Shown here piece after piece: positions 35,381-44,770 of a stretch of DNA of 64,000 nucleotides. How positions within the stretch are numbered: the stretch's first letter is position 1; the number at the start of each line of letters is the position of its first letter. A program made the translations under genes and the position numbers. The notes below the pieces were generated by a model. It was not told the DNA's origin. It ran no database searches and saw only the letters and a program-made list of their open reading frames with translations. Origin of the DNA: Variovorax sp. V93 (GTDB lineage Bacteria; Pseudomonadota; Gammaproteobacteria; Burkholderiales; Burkholderiaceae_C); assembly GCF_041154485.1 (NCBI RefSeq), contig NZ_AP028669.1, forward strand, positions 4,526,001 to 4,590,000. The letters run 5' to 3'.

Positions 35381-36385
35381 ATGATCAATCTCACCAAAAT
35401 CGTCGCCGCCATCCTGGTCCTTCTGGCCATCGCGCTAGGCGGCTATGCCTGGATGCTTGGTCGACAGGCGCCTGCGAATACGGCAGTTACGACGCCCCCC
35501 GCATCCGATCAGCCCCAGACCCAGACCCAACAGACGCTCACCTATCCGGTCGTGGTCGCATCAAAGCCCTTGCCCGCAGGTCAAGCCATCCCGGCCGATG
35601 CCCTGCGCGTCGAACGCCTCACCGTCAATCCCGCTGGCGCCTTCCAGGAAGTGGCAACGGCGGCCGGTCGTGTCCCGGTTCTCGACCTCTCTGAGGGCTC
35701 GCCGGTGATGGAGAACCAGTTGGTGTCAGGCCTGGCCCTTCGCGTGGGAGAAGGCGAGCGCGCCGTCGCCATCAAGGCCGACGAAATCATGGGCGTCGGC
35801 AACAAGATCCAGCCTGGGGATTTCGTCGACGTGTTCATCACATTGAAGTCGGACGGCAAAGATGTGGACCGCAGCCAGGCACGCCTGCTTCTGTCTCGCA
35901 AACGCGTGCTCGCCTTCGGCTCTGCATCCGTTGATGGTGTTCCCTCCAAAACAGCGGACAAGCAGCAACAGCAAGCCCAGCGGGCCGAAGCAGCCCGCAC
36001 GGCGGTGCTGGCCGTACCCGTGGATGACGTGAACCGCCTCACGATCGGCGACGCGACAGGTCGATTGATGCTGGCGCTGCGCAATCCGAACGATATGGCG
36101 GAACCCGACCCCAAGCTTTTCGCCGACCTCCCCACGGCATTGCAGCCCGCTTCGGTTCGGCCTGGCGAGCCTCGGCGTCCACCTTTGGAAGGGCTCGACC
36201 GTGCACAGGCAGGTCTGACGACAGTGGATCTCGTGACTGGCGGCAAGACCATCGCCGGCCGCCCCGCCTTGAACGAAGCACGCGCCGCTTCCGGCGGCAC
36301 CCGGAGCTCCCAGCCAGGCACCACCCGCGGCGGCCTTCAGGTCGAAGTCATTCGCGGCGACCGCAGCGAAACCATGAGCTATTGA
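35381..36385 (+). CDS. cpaB: Tad pilus assembly protein CpaB/RcpC
   Basis: A 334-aa protein with an N-terminal TM anchor (IVAAILVLLAIALGGYAWML), an SAF-like domain (VVVASKPLPAGQAIPADALR) and an RcpC-type region (MGVGNKIQPGDFVDVFITLK). It is periplasmic and works with the secretin to build the outer-membrane channel; SAF domains may bind peptidoglycan or glycans. ATG 35381 is chosen over 35354 since it places the anchor near the start. Confidence 0.9.
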   Translation: MINLTKIVAAILVLLAIALGGYAWMLGRQAPANTAVTTPPASDQPQTQTQQTLTYPVVVASKPLPAGQAIPADALRVERLTVNPAGAFQEVATAAGRVPVLDLSEGSPVMENQLVSGLALRVGEGERAVAIKADEIMGVGNKIQPGDFVDVFITLKSDGKDVDRSQARLLLSRKRVLAFGSASVDGVPSKTADKQQQQAQRAEAARTAVLAVPVDDVNRLTIGDATGRLMLALRNPNDMAEPDPKLFADLPTALQPASVRPGEPRRPPLEGLDRAQAGLTTVDLVTGGKTIAGRPALNEARAASGGTRSSQPGTTRGGLQVEVIRGDRSETMSY

Positions 36386-36438
36386 GTGCAGCGCCCCCCT
36401 CCACTGCCGTCACGCCCGTCATCGAGAAAAGAAGCCAC

Positions 36439-37812
36439 ATGCCCTACACGCCACGCGAACCGTCGAACAGCCTTCCGGGCGCACCGTCGCTGATGCGTTC
36501 GTCGCTGATCGCCCTGTGCGCGCTGGCCCATGTGGGCTGGCCTCTTGCCACCAACGCGGCGGATGCCCAGGCCGTGCGCGCACAGCCTCAGCGACCGCTG
36601 ATCCTCAACGCCGGGACGCAGCAGGAGCTGCTGATCGACAAGGGCATCGAACGGATGGCCATCGCCGATGAAGCCGTGGCGGCAGTCACCGTCACACGCA
36701 AGACGCCGAGTTCTCCCGCGGCGCGGCTGATCATCACCGGCAAAGCGGCGGGACGCACCACGCTGATGGTCTGGGAAAAGGGCGGCGCTGCGGCAACCAC
36801 CTACGCCATCGAGGTTCGGCGCCGGAGCGCGACCCTCTCCGGAACCATGGACAGCGTCGCCGCGCACCAGCAGGCGCGCGACACGGCAATGGCCGGCGCA
36901 GCCGACAAGGCAGAACTCATCGACCGGTCTGTCGTCAATGTGCGCAGCAACACCGTCCAGGTCGAAGTGAAGGTGGTGGAATTCAACAGAAGCGTGCTCA
37001 AGCAGGCCGGCCTGAACATCTTCAGTACGCGCGCAAATTCGAACGGGTTCAGCTTCGGGGTCTTCGGGCCGTCTTCGCTCGGCAGCACCACCTTCGCGTC
37101 CAACGGCTCCATCAGTGGCGAGTATCACAATCCGCTGGCGCAAGCCTTCAGCCTGTTGTTCAATTTCGGCAAGGCCGGTGTTGGCCTGAATGTCGGATTC
37201 CTCGAAGGCAACGGCATGGCCCGGGTGCTCGCCGAGCCCACCCTGGTCGCGATGTCGGGCCAGAGCGCCAGCTTCCTCGCCGGCGGAGAACTGCCCGTGC
37301 CCGCGCCGCAGGGGCTGGGCACCACGAGCATCGAATACAAGCCTTTCGGCATCGGCCTGACCTTGACGCCCACCGTGCTGTCCAACGACCGCATCGTGCT
37401 CAAGGTGGCGCCGGAAGCCAGCGATCTCGACTACACCAACTCGCTCAGCATCGGCGGCGTTGCCGTGCCCGCGATCACCACCCGCCGCGCCGATACCACG
37501 GTGGAACTGGGTGACGGAGAGAGCTTCATCATCGGCGGGCTCGTCAGCCGAACCACGACGTCGAACGTCGACAAGGTACCGCTGCTCGGCGACCTCCCGA
37601 TCCTGGGCACCTTCTTCCGTCAGAACAAGTACCAGATGAGCGAGAAGGAACTGGTCATTCTCGTCACACCCCATCTGGTCAAGCCCATTGCACGCAACAC
37701 CGATCTGACGCCGTATCTCCCCGGCGGGGCCGAACAGCGCGATGGCGCCGTATGGCGCTCGCATTTCCTCGGCGGTGCGGCCAACACGGCAGTACCGGGC
37801 TTCTCTCGCTGA
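36439..37812 (+). CDS. cpaC: Tad secretin CpaC/RcpA
   Basis: A 457-aa outer-membrane secretin. A signal peptide is followed by the pilus-secretin N-domain (RPLILNAGTQQELLIDKGIE, GKAAGRTTLMVWEKGG), a BON-like part and the secretin core (VLAEPTLVAMSGQSASFLAG, GIGLTLTPTVL, VPLLGDLPILGTFFR). It forms the pore for the Flp pilus. Its stop overlaps the tadZ start by 1 nt. No CpaD/RcpB pilot gene is present. Confidence 0.93.
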   Translation: MPYTPREPSNSLPGAPSLMRSSLIALCALAHVGWPLATNAADAQAVRAQPQRPLILNAGTQQELLIDKGIERMAIADEAVAAVTVTRKTPSSPAARLIITGKAAGRTTLMVWEKGGAAATTYAIEVRRRSATLSGTMDSVAAHQQARDTAMAGAADKAELIDRSVVNVRSNTVQVEVKVVEFNRSVLKQAGLNIFSTRANSNGFSFGVFGPSSLGSTTFASNGSISGEYHNPLAQAFSLLFNFGKAGVGLNVGFLEGNGMARVLAEPTLVAMSGQSASFLAGGELPVPAPQGLGTTSIEYKPFGIGLTLTPTVLSNDRIVLKVAPEASDLDYTNSLSIGGVAVPAITTRRADTTVELGDGESFIIGGLVSRTTTSNVDKVPLLGDLPILGTFFRQNKYQMSEKELVILVTPHLVKPIARNTDLTPYLPGGAEQRDGAVWRSHFLGGAANTAVPGFSR

Positions 37813-39137
37813 TGGATGAAAGTCATGCGATCACCGCATCGCTGAACGGCACCATGAACGCCCCTCGCGACAACCTCCCCGAAATAGGCAGCGAAACCTA
37901 TCTTTTCGCGTCGGCCAATGGCAGTCACATCACCTGGCTCACCGATGCTCTGAGCCACGAAGGCTCAGTGGTCGTTCTAAGCCAGGACACGAAGTCGATC
38001 GACGAGCGCATCTCGCTGCTCGGCCCGGTGGCAGTGTTCATCGACTTTTCTCCCGAACAGAGCGCAGCGGCCGGCGAGCTTCATCAACGGCTCAAGCGCG
38101 ACTGGCCCACCTTGCCCGTCCTCGCTGCCGGCGTTTCCTCGCAGCCCGCCGCAATGCTCGCGGCCCTTCGCGCCGGCGTGGACGATTTCATCGACATTTC
38201 GGCCGCTCCTGCCGAGGCTGTGAGCACCCTGCGCGCCCTCCTCGAAAAGCGGCGCTCGCTCCCGGGCGGCCTGCGCGGCAGCACCCTCGCTCTCCTGGGG
38301 GCGCGCGCTGGCCTGGGCGTCACCACGCTGGCCACGAGCCTGGCCCTTGCACTGCACGATCAATTGGCGCAAGCGCCCGCACGGCCGCCTGGCCGCAGCG
38401 GACGACATGGCGTCGCACTGCTCGACCTGGGCCTTCCTGCACGCGACGGCCTGCTGTATCTGAACACGCAAAGCAGCTTCAGCTTCGTGGATGGCGTGCG
38501 CAACCTGCGGCGGCTGGACCAAACCCTGCTGCACACGGCGCTGGCGCACCACGCCAGCGGCGTGGCCGTGCTGCCATTGCCGGCGAACCTGGCGCAGGTG
38601 CGCGAGATCTCCCATGCCGACTCCGTCACCCTGATCCGGCGCCTGGCCGACTTCTTCGACTTCCAGATCGCCGATCTCGGCGGGTTCTCGACCATCGACT
38701 TCATGGCCCAGACCGTGCGCGAAGCGCAGAACACCTGGGTGGTGTGCGACCAGAGCATCGGGGCGATCGTGTCGACGGCCAACATGCTCAAGGAACTGCG
38801 CGCACGCAATGTAGAGATCGAGCGGCTGATGCTGGTCGTGAACAAGTTCGACCGCCATGTCGGCCTGTCGGCCAAGGACATCGCCGAACGTCTCGAACTG
38901 CCGCTGCAGCATGTGCTGCCTGACCGAGGCACCCAATTGCTGGCCGCTGGTTGCCGAGGCGAAATGCTCGTGCGCACCGCCCGCAACGATCCCTACGCGC
39001 AGGCCGTTGGCGGCCTGGCCCGCACGCTGCATCAGGAATACATGTCCGTCACAGGCCAACCCCCGCCCAAGGATCCACGCTGGACTGCGCTGATGTCGCA
39101 GATCACCGGCTTCTGGAAGAGTTCAAACGAAGGTTGA
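37812..39137 (+). CDS. tadZ: TadZ/CpaE, MinD-like pilus localisation ATPase
   Basis: A 441-aa protein with an N-terminal atypical receiver-like domain (about 30-150) and a C-terminal ParA/MinD-like domain. The Walker A region reads LGARAGLGVTTLA, lacking the usual deviant and canonical lysines, as known for some TadZ proteins, so ATP turnover may be weak or absent. It marks the polar site of Tad assembly. Confidence 0.88.
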   Translation: MDESHAITASLNGTMNAPRDNLPEIGSETYLFASANGSHITWLTDALSHEGSVVVLSQDTKSIDERISLLGPVAVFIDFSPEQSAAAGELHQRLKRDWPTLPVLAAGVSSQPAAMLAALRAGVDDFIDISAAPAEAVSTLRALLEKRRSLPGGLRGSTLALLGARAGLGVTTLATSLALALHDQLAQAPARPPGRSGRHGVALLDLGLPARDGLLYLNTQSSFSFVDGVRNLRRLDQTLLHTALAHHASGVAVLPLPANLAQVREISHADSVTLIRRLADFFDFQIADLGGFSTIDFMAQTVREAQNTWVVCDQSIGAIVSTANMLKELRARNVEIERLMLVVNKFDRHVGLSAKDIAERLELPLQHVLPDRGTQLLAAGCRGEMLVRTARNDPYAQAVGGLARTLHQEYMSVTGQPPPKDPRWTALMSQITGFWKSSNEG

Positions 39138-39143
39138 GCCCAT

Positions 39144-40460
39144 ATGTCCAACGATATCGAATTTGCCGACGACGACCAGGCCTTCATCAACTCGCAGCAG
39201 TTCCAGGACATCAAGAGCTGGACGCACGACCATCTGCTGAGCCGCATCGAGGAGCTCGGCGCGGAATTCGGACGCTGGTCGCGTGCTTCCATCCAACAGT
39301 TCGTCGAACTGGAGGTCGACAGCTTCGTCCGCCTGCGCCGCGTGCCCATCAACGACCGCGAGATGCAGCTCATCTCCGACGCGTTGACCAAGGAGCTTGC
39401 AGGCTTTGGTCCGTTGGAAGACCTGCTCAACGATCCCGCGGTCGAAGACATCCTGATCAACGGCTACCAGAACGTCTACGTATCGCGCCACGGCATGCTG
39501 GAGCGCGAGACCGTACGCTTCGCAGATGCAGAGCATGTGATGCGAATTGTGCGCCGCATCCTCGCACCGTTGGGCCGCCGGCTGGACGAGTCGAACCCGA
39601 TGGTCGATGCACGCCTGCCCGATGGCGGCCGCATCAATGTCATCATCGAGCCGCTGGCCATTGACGGCCTCTCGGTATCGATCCGCAAGTTCCGCAAGGA
39701 GCCGCTCACGCCAGCCGACATGGTGAAACTCGGCACCTTTGACGCCGGCATGGCGCAGTTGCTCGAGATCGCGGTACGGGCACGCTGCAATGTGCTGGTG
39801 AGCGGCGGCACCAGCTCCGGCAAGACTTCGCTGCTGAACGCGCTTGCGAGCTTCATCCCAGCGCGCGAGCGCGTGATCACCATCGAAGACACGGCCGAAC
39901 TCTCGCTCGGCACCAGTCACGTGGTGCGGCTCGAGAGCCGGCCCGGCGGCTTCGACGGCACCGGTGTGGTGTCGATCCGCGACCTGCTGCGCAACAGCCT
40001 GCGCATGCGGCCCGACCGGATCATCGTCGGTGAAGTGCGAGGTGCCGAGGTCATCGAAATGCTGCAGGCCATGAACACCGGGCACGAGGGCTCGATGGGC
40101 ACCATCCATGCCAGTTCGCCGCGCGAATGCCTGTACCGGCTGGAAATGCTTGCAGGATTCGCAGGCTACCAAGGCAGCGAAGTCAGCTTGCGCCGCCAGA
40201 TTGCCAATGCCATCGACTTCATAGTTCAGATCGGCCGGCTCTCCAATGGCCAGCGGCGCATCATTTCGCTCAGCGAAGTCACGGGCGTCAACGACAACGT
40301 AGTGGCCATGCAGGAGCTCTACCGCTACGAACCGATCGTTTCACCGGATGGCGAGGAACGCGACCGCTGGATCTCGCTGGGCATAGCGCCCCATTCGCCG
40401 AAGATCACCCGGTTCCGCCAGTCCATGGCACGCGCGCAGAACGGGGATAGCCGTGCGTGA
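39144..40460 (+). CDS. cpaF: Tad pilus secretion ATPase CpaF/TadA
   Basis: A 438-aa type II/IV secretion ATPase. It has Walker [15 protein letters not shown] (about residue 220), an Asp box ([13 protein letters not shown]), Walker B ([15 protein letters not shown]) and the His box [16 protein letters not shown]. It hexamerises at the inner membrane and powers pilus extension and probably retraction. It overlaps tadB by 8 nt. Confidence 0.95.
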   Translation: MSNDIEFADDDQAFINSQQFQDIKSWTHDHLLSRIEELGAEFGRWSRASIQQFVELEVDSFVRLRRVPINDREMQLISDALTKELAGFGPLEDLLNDPAVEDILINGYQNVYVSRHGMLERETVRFADAEHVMRIVRRILAPLGRRLDESNPMVDARLPDGGRINVIIEPLAIDGLSVSIRKFRKEPLTPADMVKLGTFDAGMAQLLEIAVRARCNVLVSGGTSSGKTSLLNALASFIPARERVITIEDTAELSLGTSHVVRLESRPGGFDGTGVVSIRDLLRNSLRMRPDRIIVGEVRGAEVIEMLQAMNTGHEGSMGTIHASSPRECLYRLEMLAGFAGYQGSEVSLRRQIANAIDFIVQIGRLSNGQRRIISLSEVTGVNDNVVAMQELYRYEPIVSPDGEERDRWISLGIAPHSPKITRFRQSMARAQNGDSRA

Positions 40461-41457
40461 AGCATTGCTCATCGTGACCTGCATCGCGCTGCTGTTGGCA
40501 GCCGGCGGCCTGTTGCTCTGGCAATGGGCCAAGAACCGGCAGACCCAACAAGCGACCGGGCGGCACCTTGAGCAACAGATCCTGGCGAGCAATGCGGACG
40601 TGACGGCGGCCCCCCCGAACGTGCAAACACCTTTGCGTGATACGCCTTCGGACAGCTTCATTCCCGGCATCACCTCGGATCCATGGCTCCAAACAGAGGC
40701 CACTGCCACTGCGGCTCCTCGGAAGAGTTTGATGGAAACGATCTTGCCCGAGTGGCTGCTCGGCATCATTCCGCCCAAGGTCGCCACGTTTGCTGCGATC
40801 GGCATTCTTGTCTTGAGTCTGCTGGCAGGACTCTCCGGTGGACTGATCGCTGCTGTGGGAGTGCTGTTCCTGCTCGTTCTAGCTTCGGTCTTCGCGGTAT
40901 GGCTTCGGCTTCAGAAAGTTCGCCGCCAATTGATCAGCCAGTTGCCCGCGTACATCGACGCGATGGTGCGTCTGATCACCATCGGCAACTCCACACAGGC
41001 CGCATTCCAGCTCGCGATTGCCACAACACAAGCCCCTCTGCGCGGCCACATGGAGCGGTCTGCGGCCTTGGTGCGCGCCGGCGTGGATCTCGATCGCGCA
41101 CTGCATCAGACAGCGAGCAATGTGCGCGTGGAAGAAATGTTCCTGCTGGCATCGATCCTGGGACTCGGCGTGCGCTACGGTGGCCGCGCCGACCTGTTGC
41201 TTGAACGGGTCGCCAACTTCATGCGCGACCGCGAGCAGTCTGAACTCGAGCTGGTCGCGATGTCCGCGGAGACTCGCCTCTCAGCCTGGATTCTGGGCCT
41301 CCTTCCGCTGGGTGTAGGTTCATTCCTGATCCTGACAAACCCCGCCTTTTTCATGGGCATGTGGAATGACGAGACCGGGCGTGTTTTGATTTTTTCGTCG
41401 CTCGGACTGCAGCTGTTGGGTGCCGGCCTCCTTTATCGACTGGCGAAGCTGGCATGA
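40453..41457 (+). CDS. tadB: Tad inner-membrane platform protein TadB
   Basis: A 334-aa T2SF-domain protein starting at GTG 40453, inside the end of cpaF. It has a short N-terminal TM, a central pair of TM helices (FAAIGILVLSLLAGLSGGL, VLFLLVLASVFAVWLRL), a cytoplasmic T2SF domain (LPAYIDAMVRLITIGNSTQA) and two C-terminal helices. With TadC it forms the platform that couples the ATPase to pilin. It overlaps tadC by 4 nt. Confidence 0.93.
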   Translation: MREALLIVTCIALLLAAGGLLLWQWAKNRQTQQATGRHLEQQILASNADVTAAPPNVQTPLRDTPSDSFIPGITSDPWLQTEATATAAPRKSLMETILPEWLLGIIPPKVATFAAIGILVLSLLAGLSGGLIAAVGVLFLLVLASVFAVWLRLQKVRRQLISQLPAYIDAMVRLITIGNSTQAAFQLAIATTQAPLRGHMERSAALVRAGVDLDRALHQTASNVRVEEMFLLASILGLGVRYGGRADLLLERVANFMRDREQSELELVAMSAETRLSAWILGLLPLGVGSFLILTNPAFFMGMWNDETGRVLIFSSLGLQLLGAGLLYRLAKLA

Positions 41458-42410
41458 ACTTCACCCCCGATCAATTAGCCACCATCAGCCTTGCGCTTCT
41501 CGCGCTGGGCCTGATGATCGCGGCTGGTGCGCTGATTGCAGTGGAATTGCGTCGCGCGCGCAGCGGCAAAGTGATCGGCCGGGCTCTCCGGCGGGACACG
41601 ACAGCGCCGTTCGATCTCACCCTACCCGTCGAGACCGAATCGGAGTCTGCGGCCTCCGACATCGAACTCCCCTTCCATTGGCTCGATTCACGAATCGGAC
41701 GGGCCCTTGTCGCCGATGAAGACCGGCGACTGATCGACCGATGCGGATTCGCCTCCAAGCGAGCGCAGTTGATCCTTCTGGTCACCCGCCTTCTGCTCGC
41801 GTTTCTCTTGCCGGTGCTCACCTATTTCGTTTGCCGGAGCCTGTGGACTGAAAGCACGATCACCGTGGTGCTGATCGCAGCATTCGTGGTGGGGTTCATG
41901 GCGCCCAAATGGGTGCTCGGCCGCATCGCGGCCGGTCGACGTGAGCGGATTGCACGCGAGTTGCCCCTCTTTATCGATCTGTTGAAACTTTTGCAAGGCG
42001 TGGGCCTGAGCCTCGATCAAAGCCTGCAGATCATGGCCGAAGATTTCTCGCACGTGCTGCGCGTGCTCGGCTACGAATTGACCATTGCCAACCGGCAATA
42101 CAGCCAGGGGCGAACGCGCGAACATTCACTCCATCGCCTGGCCACACTCCATGGCAACGAAGACCTGCGCGGCCTGGTCTCCTTGTTGGTACAGGTCGAC
42201 CGCCATGGCGGCGCGGTGCAGGAACCCCTGCGCGTTTTCGGCGATCGGTTGCGCGAACGGCGCCGCTCGGAAATGAAAGAGCGCATCGGGAAGATCACCG
42301 TGAAGATGACCGTCGTCATGGTCGTCACGCTATTGCCCGCGCTTGTCATCGTGACTGGCGGACCCGGTTTCATAGCCATCTTCCGCTCACTGGGAGTAGT
42401 CGCCAAATGA
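41454..42410 (+). CDS. tadC: Tad inner-membrane platform protein TadC
   Basis: A 318-aa T2SF-domain protein with an N-terminal TM, paired central TM helices and a C-terminal helix (VVMVVTLLPALVIVTGGPGF). The cytoplasmic domain includes LPLFIDLLKLLQGVGLSLDQ. It is the partner of TadB. It overlaps tadD by 4 nt. Confidence 0.93.
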   Translation: MNFTPDQLATISLALLALGLMIAAGALIAVELRRARSGKVIGRALRRDTTAPFDLTLPVETESESAASDIELPFHWLDSRIGRALVADEDRRLIDRCGFASKRAQLILLVTRLLLAFLLPVLTYFVCRSLWTESTITVVLIAAFVVGFMAPKWVLGRIAAGRRERIARELPLFIDLLKLLQGVGLSLDQSLQIMAEDFSHVLRVLGYELTIANRQYSQGRTREHSLHRLATLHGNEDLRGLVSLLVQVDRHGGAVQEPLRVFGDRLRERRRSEMKERIGKITVKMTVVMVVTLLPALVIVTGGPGFIAIFRSLGVVAK

Positions 42411-43342
42411 ACATCCACTCCTTGAAACTCCGGCTGCATCGCGCGCGAGGCCCGCTCGGGGCCCGCGCAGCCTCTTGCCTTTTGGCATTCGCCATCGTTG
42501 GCTGTGCCACCTCGAAGGATCAGTACGCAGCCAGCGCCGACGCCCAGCAGCGCCTGGCCGCGGAAGTCGCCGCAGACACCAAGGCGGGAACCTCCGTCGA
42601 TACGAAAGAGACCTATCTGAAGCTCGTCGAACAGATGCAGCGGGAGAACCTCTGGTTCGCGTCGCTGGCGCACATTGACGCGCTCGAGCAGCGATGGGGG
42701 ATTTCACCCGAATCCACGCGTTTGCGTGCCGACGCCTTGCGGCAGACGGGTCAAGCGTCGCAGAGCGAAACGGCCTACAAGCGGCTGCTGGGCACGCCGC
42801 TCGAAGCTGCAGGCTACCGGGGACTGGGCCTGCTGGCCGGCGCGCGCGGCAACTACCCCGAGGCCGTGCAGCTCCTGAAGCAAGCCCAACGCCACACGCC
42901 CACGGACGCCCTGCTGCTGAGTGATCTGGGCTATGCCCAGCTGCGCGCAGGCTCGATCGATGAAGCCCGGCTTCCATTGATGCAGGCGCTGCAGCTTCGC
43001 CCTGACAGTACGCAAGCCCAGGCCAATCTTGCGCTGTACCTGGAACTCACCAATCAGCAGGAGCAGGCTGCGGCAATGATGGATGCGAATCGAATGCCGC
43101 CCGCCGCGCGTTCGGCTGTCAAGGAAGCCGCGCTGCAGCTTCGCGGCGGAAGAACCGCGACTCCCACGGTGCCCCTCGCAGCAGGGATGCCAGTCCGTGA
43201 CGAAACCGCCCCCCCTCTGGTGCTCAAGGCCTCGCGCTGGTCGAACCTGACCAGCATACGAACCGCCATCCAGTCGAATCCGGCGGCAACCGCCTCCTCG
43301 ACACCTTCATCACCGATTTCGCCCGCAAGAGGTACCCCATGA
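42407..43342 (+). CDS. tadD: Tad lipoprotein with TPR repeats, TadD
   Basis: A 311-aa lipoprotein (lipobox IVGC, Cys29) with TPR-type helix pairs at about 55-225 (YRGLGLLAGARGNYPEAVQL, LLSDLGYAQLRAGSIDEAR). It is a putative pilotin/assembly factor for the secretin. A low-complexity Ser/Pro/Thr tail ends the protein. It overlaps the DUF3613 gene by 4 nt. Confidence 0.88.
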   Translation: MNIHSLKLRLHRARGPLGARAASCLLAFAIVGCATSKDQYAASADAQQRLAAEVAADTKAGTSVDTKETYLKLVEQMQRENLWFASLAHIDALEQRWGISPESTRLRADALRQTGQASQSETAYKRLLGTPLEAAGYRGLGLLAGARGNYPEAVQLLKQAQRHTPTDALLLSDLGYAQLRAGSIDEARLPLMQALQLRPDSTQAQANLALYLELTNQQEQAAAMMDANRMPPAARSAVKEAALQLRGGRTATPTVPLAAGMPVRDETAPPLVLKASRWSNLTSIRTAIQSNPAATASSTPSSPISPARGTP

Positions 43343-43752
43343 AGAAAGAATGCGAAACCGTCTTCCGGACCTTGTCCGCTTGCGGTTGGGCCATTGCCCT
43401 CCTCGCCACGTCCCCAGTGGTCATTGCGCAAGGCTCGGCACCTTCCGGACCGGCCATCGCGTCCCAGGCCGAAGGCACGCTGACCACAGCCCAAACGTCG
43501 GTCGACCCGTCTCAGAACGACGCCATGGACCCCGAGGAGCCTGCCTATGCGCCGCTGCAAGTCGGCGACGCCACACAAGATTTGCTTGCCTGGCAACGCA
43601 GCGGCGATATCGCCTCCAAGACGCCGCGTCCTATTGCAGGAAACATCGCGCAGCGGAGCTATGAGCGTTATCTGAAGAGCTTCGATTTTCCGATCCCGGA
43701 GCGGATGAGTTCGACGGTGAAGACGTCCACCGGAAGTGGGGACGCCAAATAG
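43339..43752 (+). CDS. DUF3613 protein of the Tad locus
   Basis: A 137-aa exported protein with a signal peptide ending near VVIAQG. The conserved end (DATQDLLAWQRSGDIASKTP, then AQRSYERYLKSFDFPIPE) matches DUF3613, a family found almost only in Tad loci. It is probably periplasmic and its role is unknown. Confidence 0.82.
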   Translation: MKKECETVFRTLSACGWAIALLATSPVVIAQGSAPSGPAIASQAEGTLTTAQTSVDPSQNDAMDPEEPAYAPLQVGDATQDLLAWQRSGDIASKTPRPIAGNIAQRSYERYLKSFDFPIPERMSSTVKTSTGSGDAK

Positions 43753-43793
43753 GTCGCAGCACACCCGACATACGACTAGCCCGCCACTACATC

Positions 43794-44273
43794 ATGAAGG
43801 CGACCGGTTCACCCTTCTCATCTCTCCGCCACCAACGCGGGGTGTATGCGATCGAGTATGCCTTCGTATTTCTCGTCTTTTTCACGGTCGTATACGCCAT
43901 TATTTGCCTCGGTGTCATATTCACGTTTCGCTTCGCCATGCAGAACGCCGCTGAAGATGGAGCGCGGGCAGCATTGCGCTACCAAACCGATATCCCCGGA
44001 CGCGAGCAGAAGGCGAAAGCCATCGCAGAACTCCAGATGGATGGACTATTTCCAACCAATCCCACGGTGGTTGCGACAGTGTGCCAAGTCGAAGGCAACA
44101 ACTGCGATCCGGCCAAACGTGCCTGCGGTGCTGCATGGGAGCAACGCTGCCAGGTGACAGTAAAGATCACCGCAATCGGCCTCTCACAGCTGCTTCCACC
44201 TCTGCCGAATTTTGCGATTCCCGATGTGCTGGCGGTGCAGGCAAGCATGCTGTTGGATGGGAGAGCCTTATGA
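43794..44273 (+). CDS. tadE: TadE-like pseudopilin
   Basis: A 159-aa protein with a pseudopilin-type N-terminus: QRGVYAIEYAFVFLVFFTVV, where cleavage after Gly would leave Glu/Tyr at +5/+6. The remainder is periplasmic with four cysteines that may form disulfides. It is a minor pilin or assembly factor processed by TadV. It overlaps the next gene by 4 nt. Confidence 0.88.
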   Translation: MKATGSPFSSLRHQRGVYAIEYAFVFLVFFTVVYAIICLGVIFTFRFAMQNAAEDGARAALRYQTDIPGREQKAKAIAELQMDGLFPTNPTVVATVCQVEGNNCDPAKRACGAAWEQRCQVTVKITAIGLSQLLPPLPNFAIPDVLAVQASMLLDGRAL

Positions 44274-44770
44274 AAGCAGAGTACTTTCGAAAGGGTACGT
44301 CCGCCCGTCGCCAACGAGGCGTTGCCGCCATTGAATTCGCATTTGTCTTCCTAGTGATGATCCTGATCACATATGGGATCACCACATTTGGTGCCGTCCT
44401 GTACATACAGCAAGTGGTATCGCGAGCGGCGGAGGACGGTGCGCGGGCTGTGACGATGTTGCCCTCAAAGCTAGTCACCAACGATCCCAAGATCCAGGGA
44501 GCAGTATATGACTCACTCGCCGCTGCACTCGTGGTGCCGATCGAAAGCAATGGAAGCCTTGCCGAGCGCCTCGCCTGGGTCAAGTTGAACACGAAAGTCA
44601 ATGTCAGCGTGGGTAGCATCGATCGCCGCGCCACGGTGTCCGTTGCTTATGACTACAGCGCCAATCGCATCCTGCCATCGTTGCCCTTGCTGGACACCAG
44701 TCTGTGGATGCCCAACGACGTGGTCGGCCAAGCCACCGCTGTACAAGCATTCGAGGAGCCGTCCACATGA
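44270..44770 (+). CDS. tadF: TadE/TadF-like pseudopilin
   Basis: A 166-aa relative of the preceding protein with the same pseudopilin start (QRGVAAIEFAFVFLVMILIT) and AAEDGARAVTML after the helix. Its order in the locus (second pseudopilin before TadG) fits TadF. It overlaps the tadG start by 4 nt. Confidence 0.82.
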   Translation: MKAEYFRKGTSARRQRGVAAIEFAFVFLVMILITYGITTFGAVLYIQQVVSRAAEDGARAVTMLPSKLVTNDPKIQGAVYDSLAAALVVPIESNGSLAERLAWVKLNTKVNVSVGSIDRRATVSVAYDYSANRILPSLPLLDTSLWMPNDVVGQATAVQAFEEPST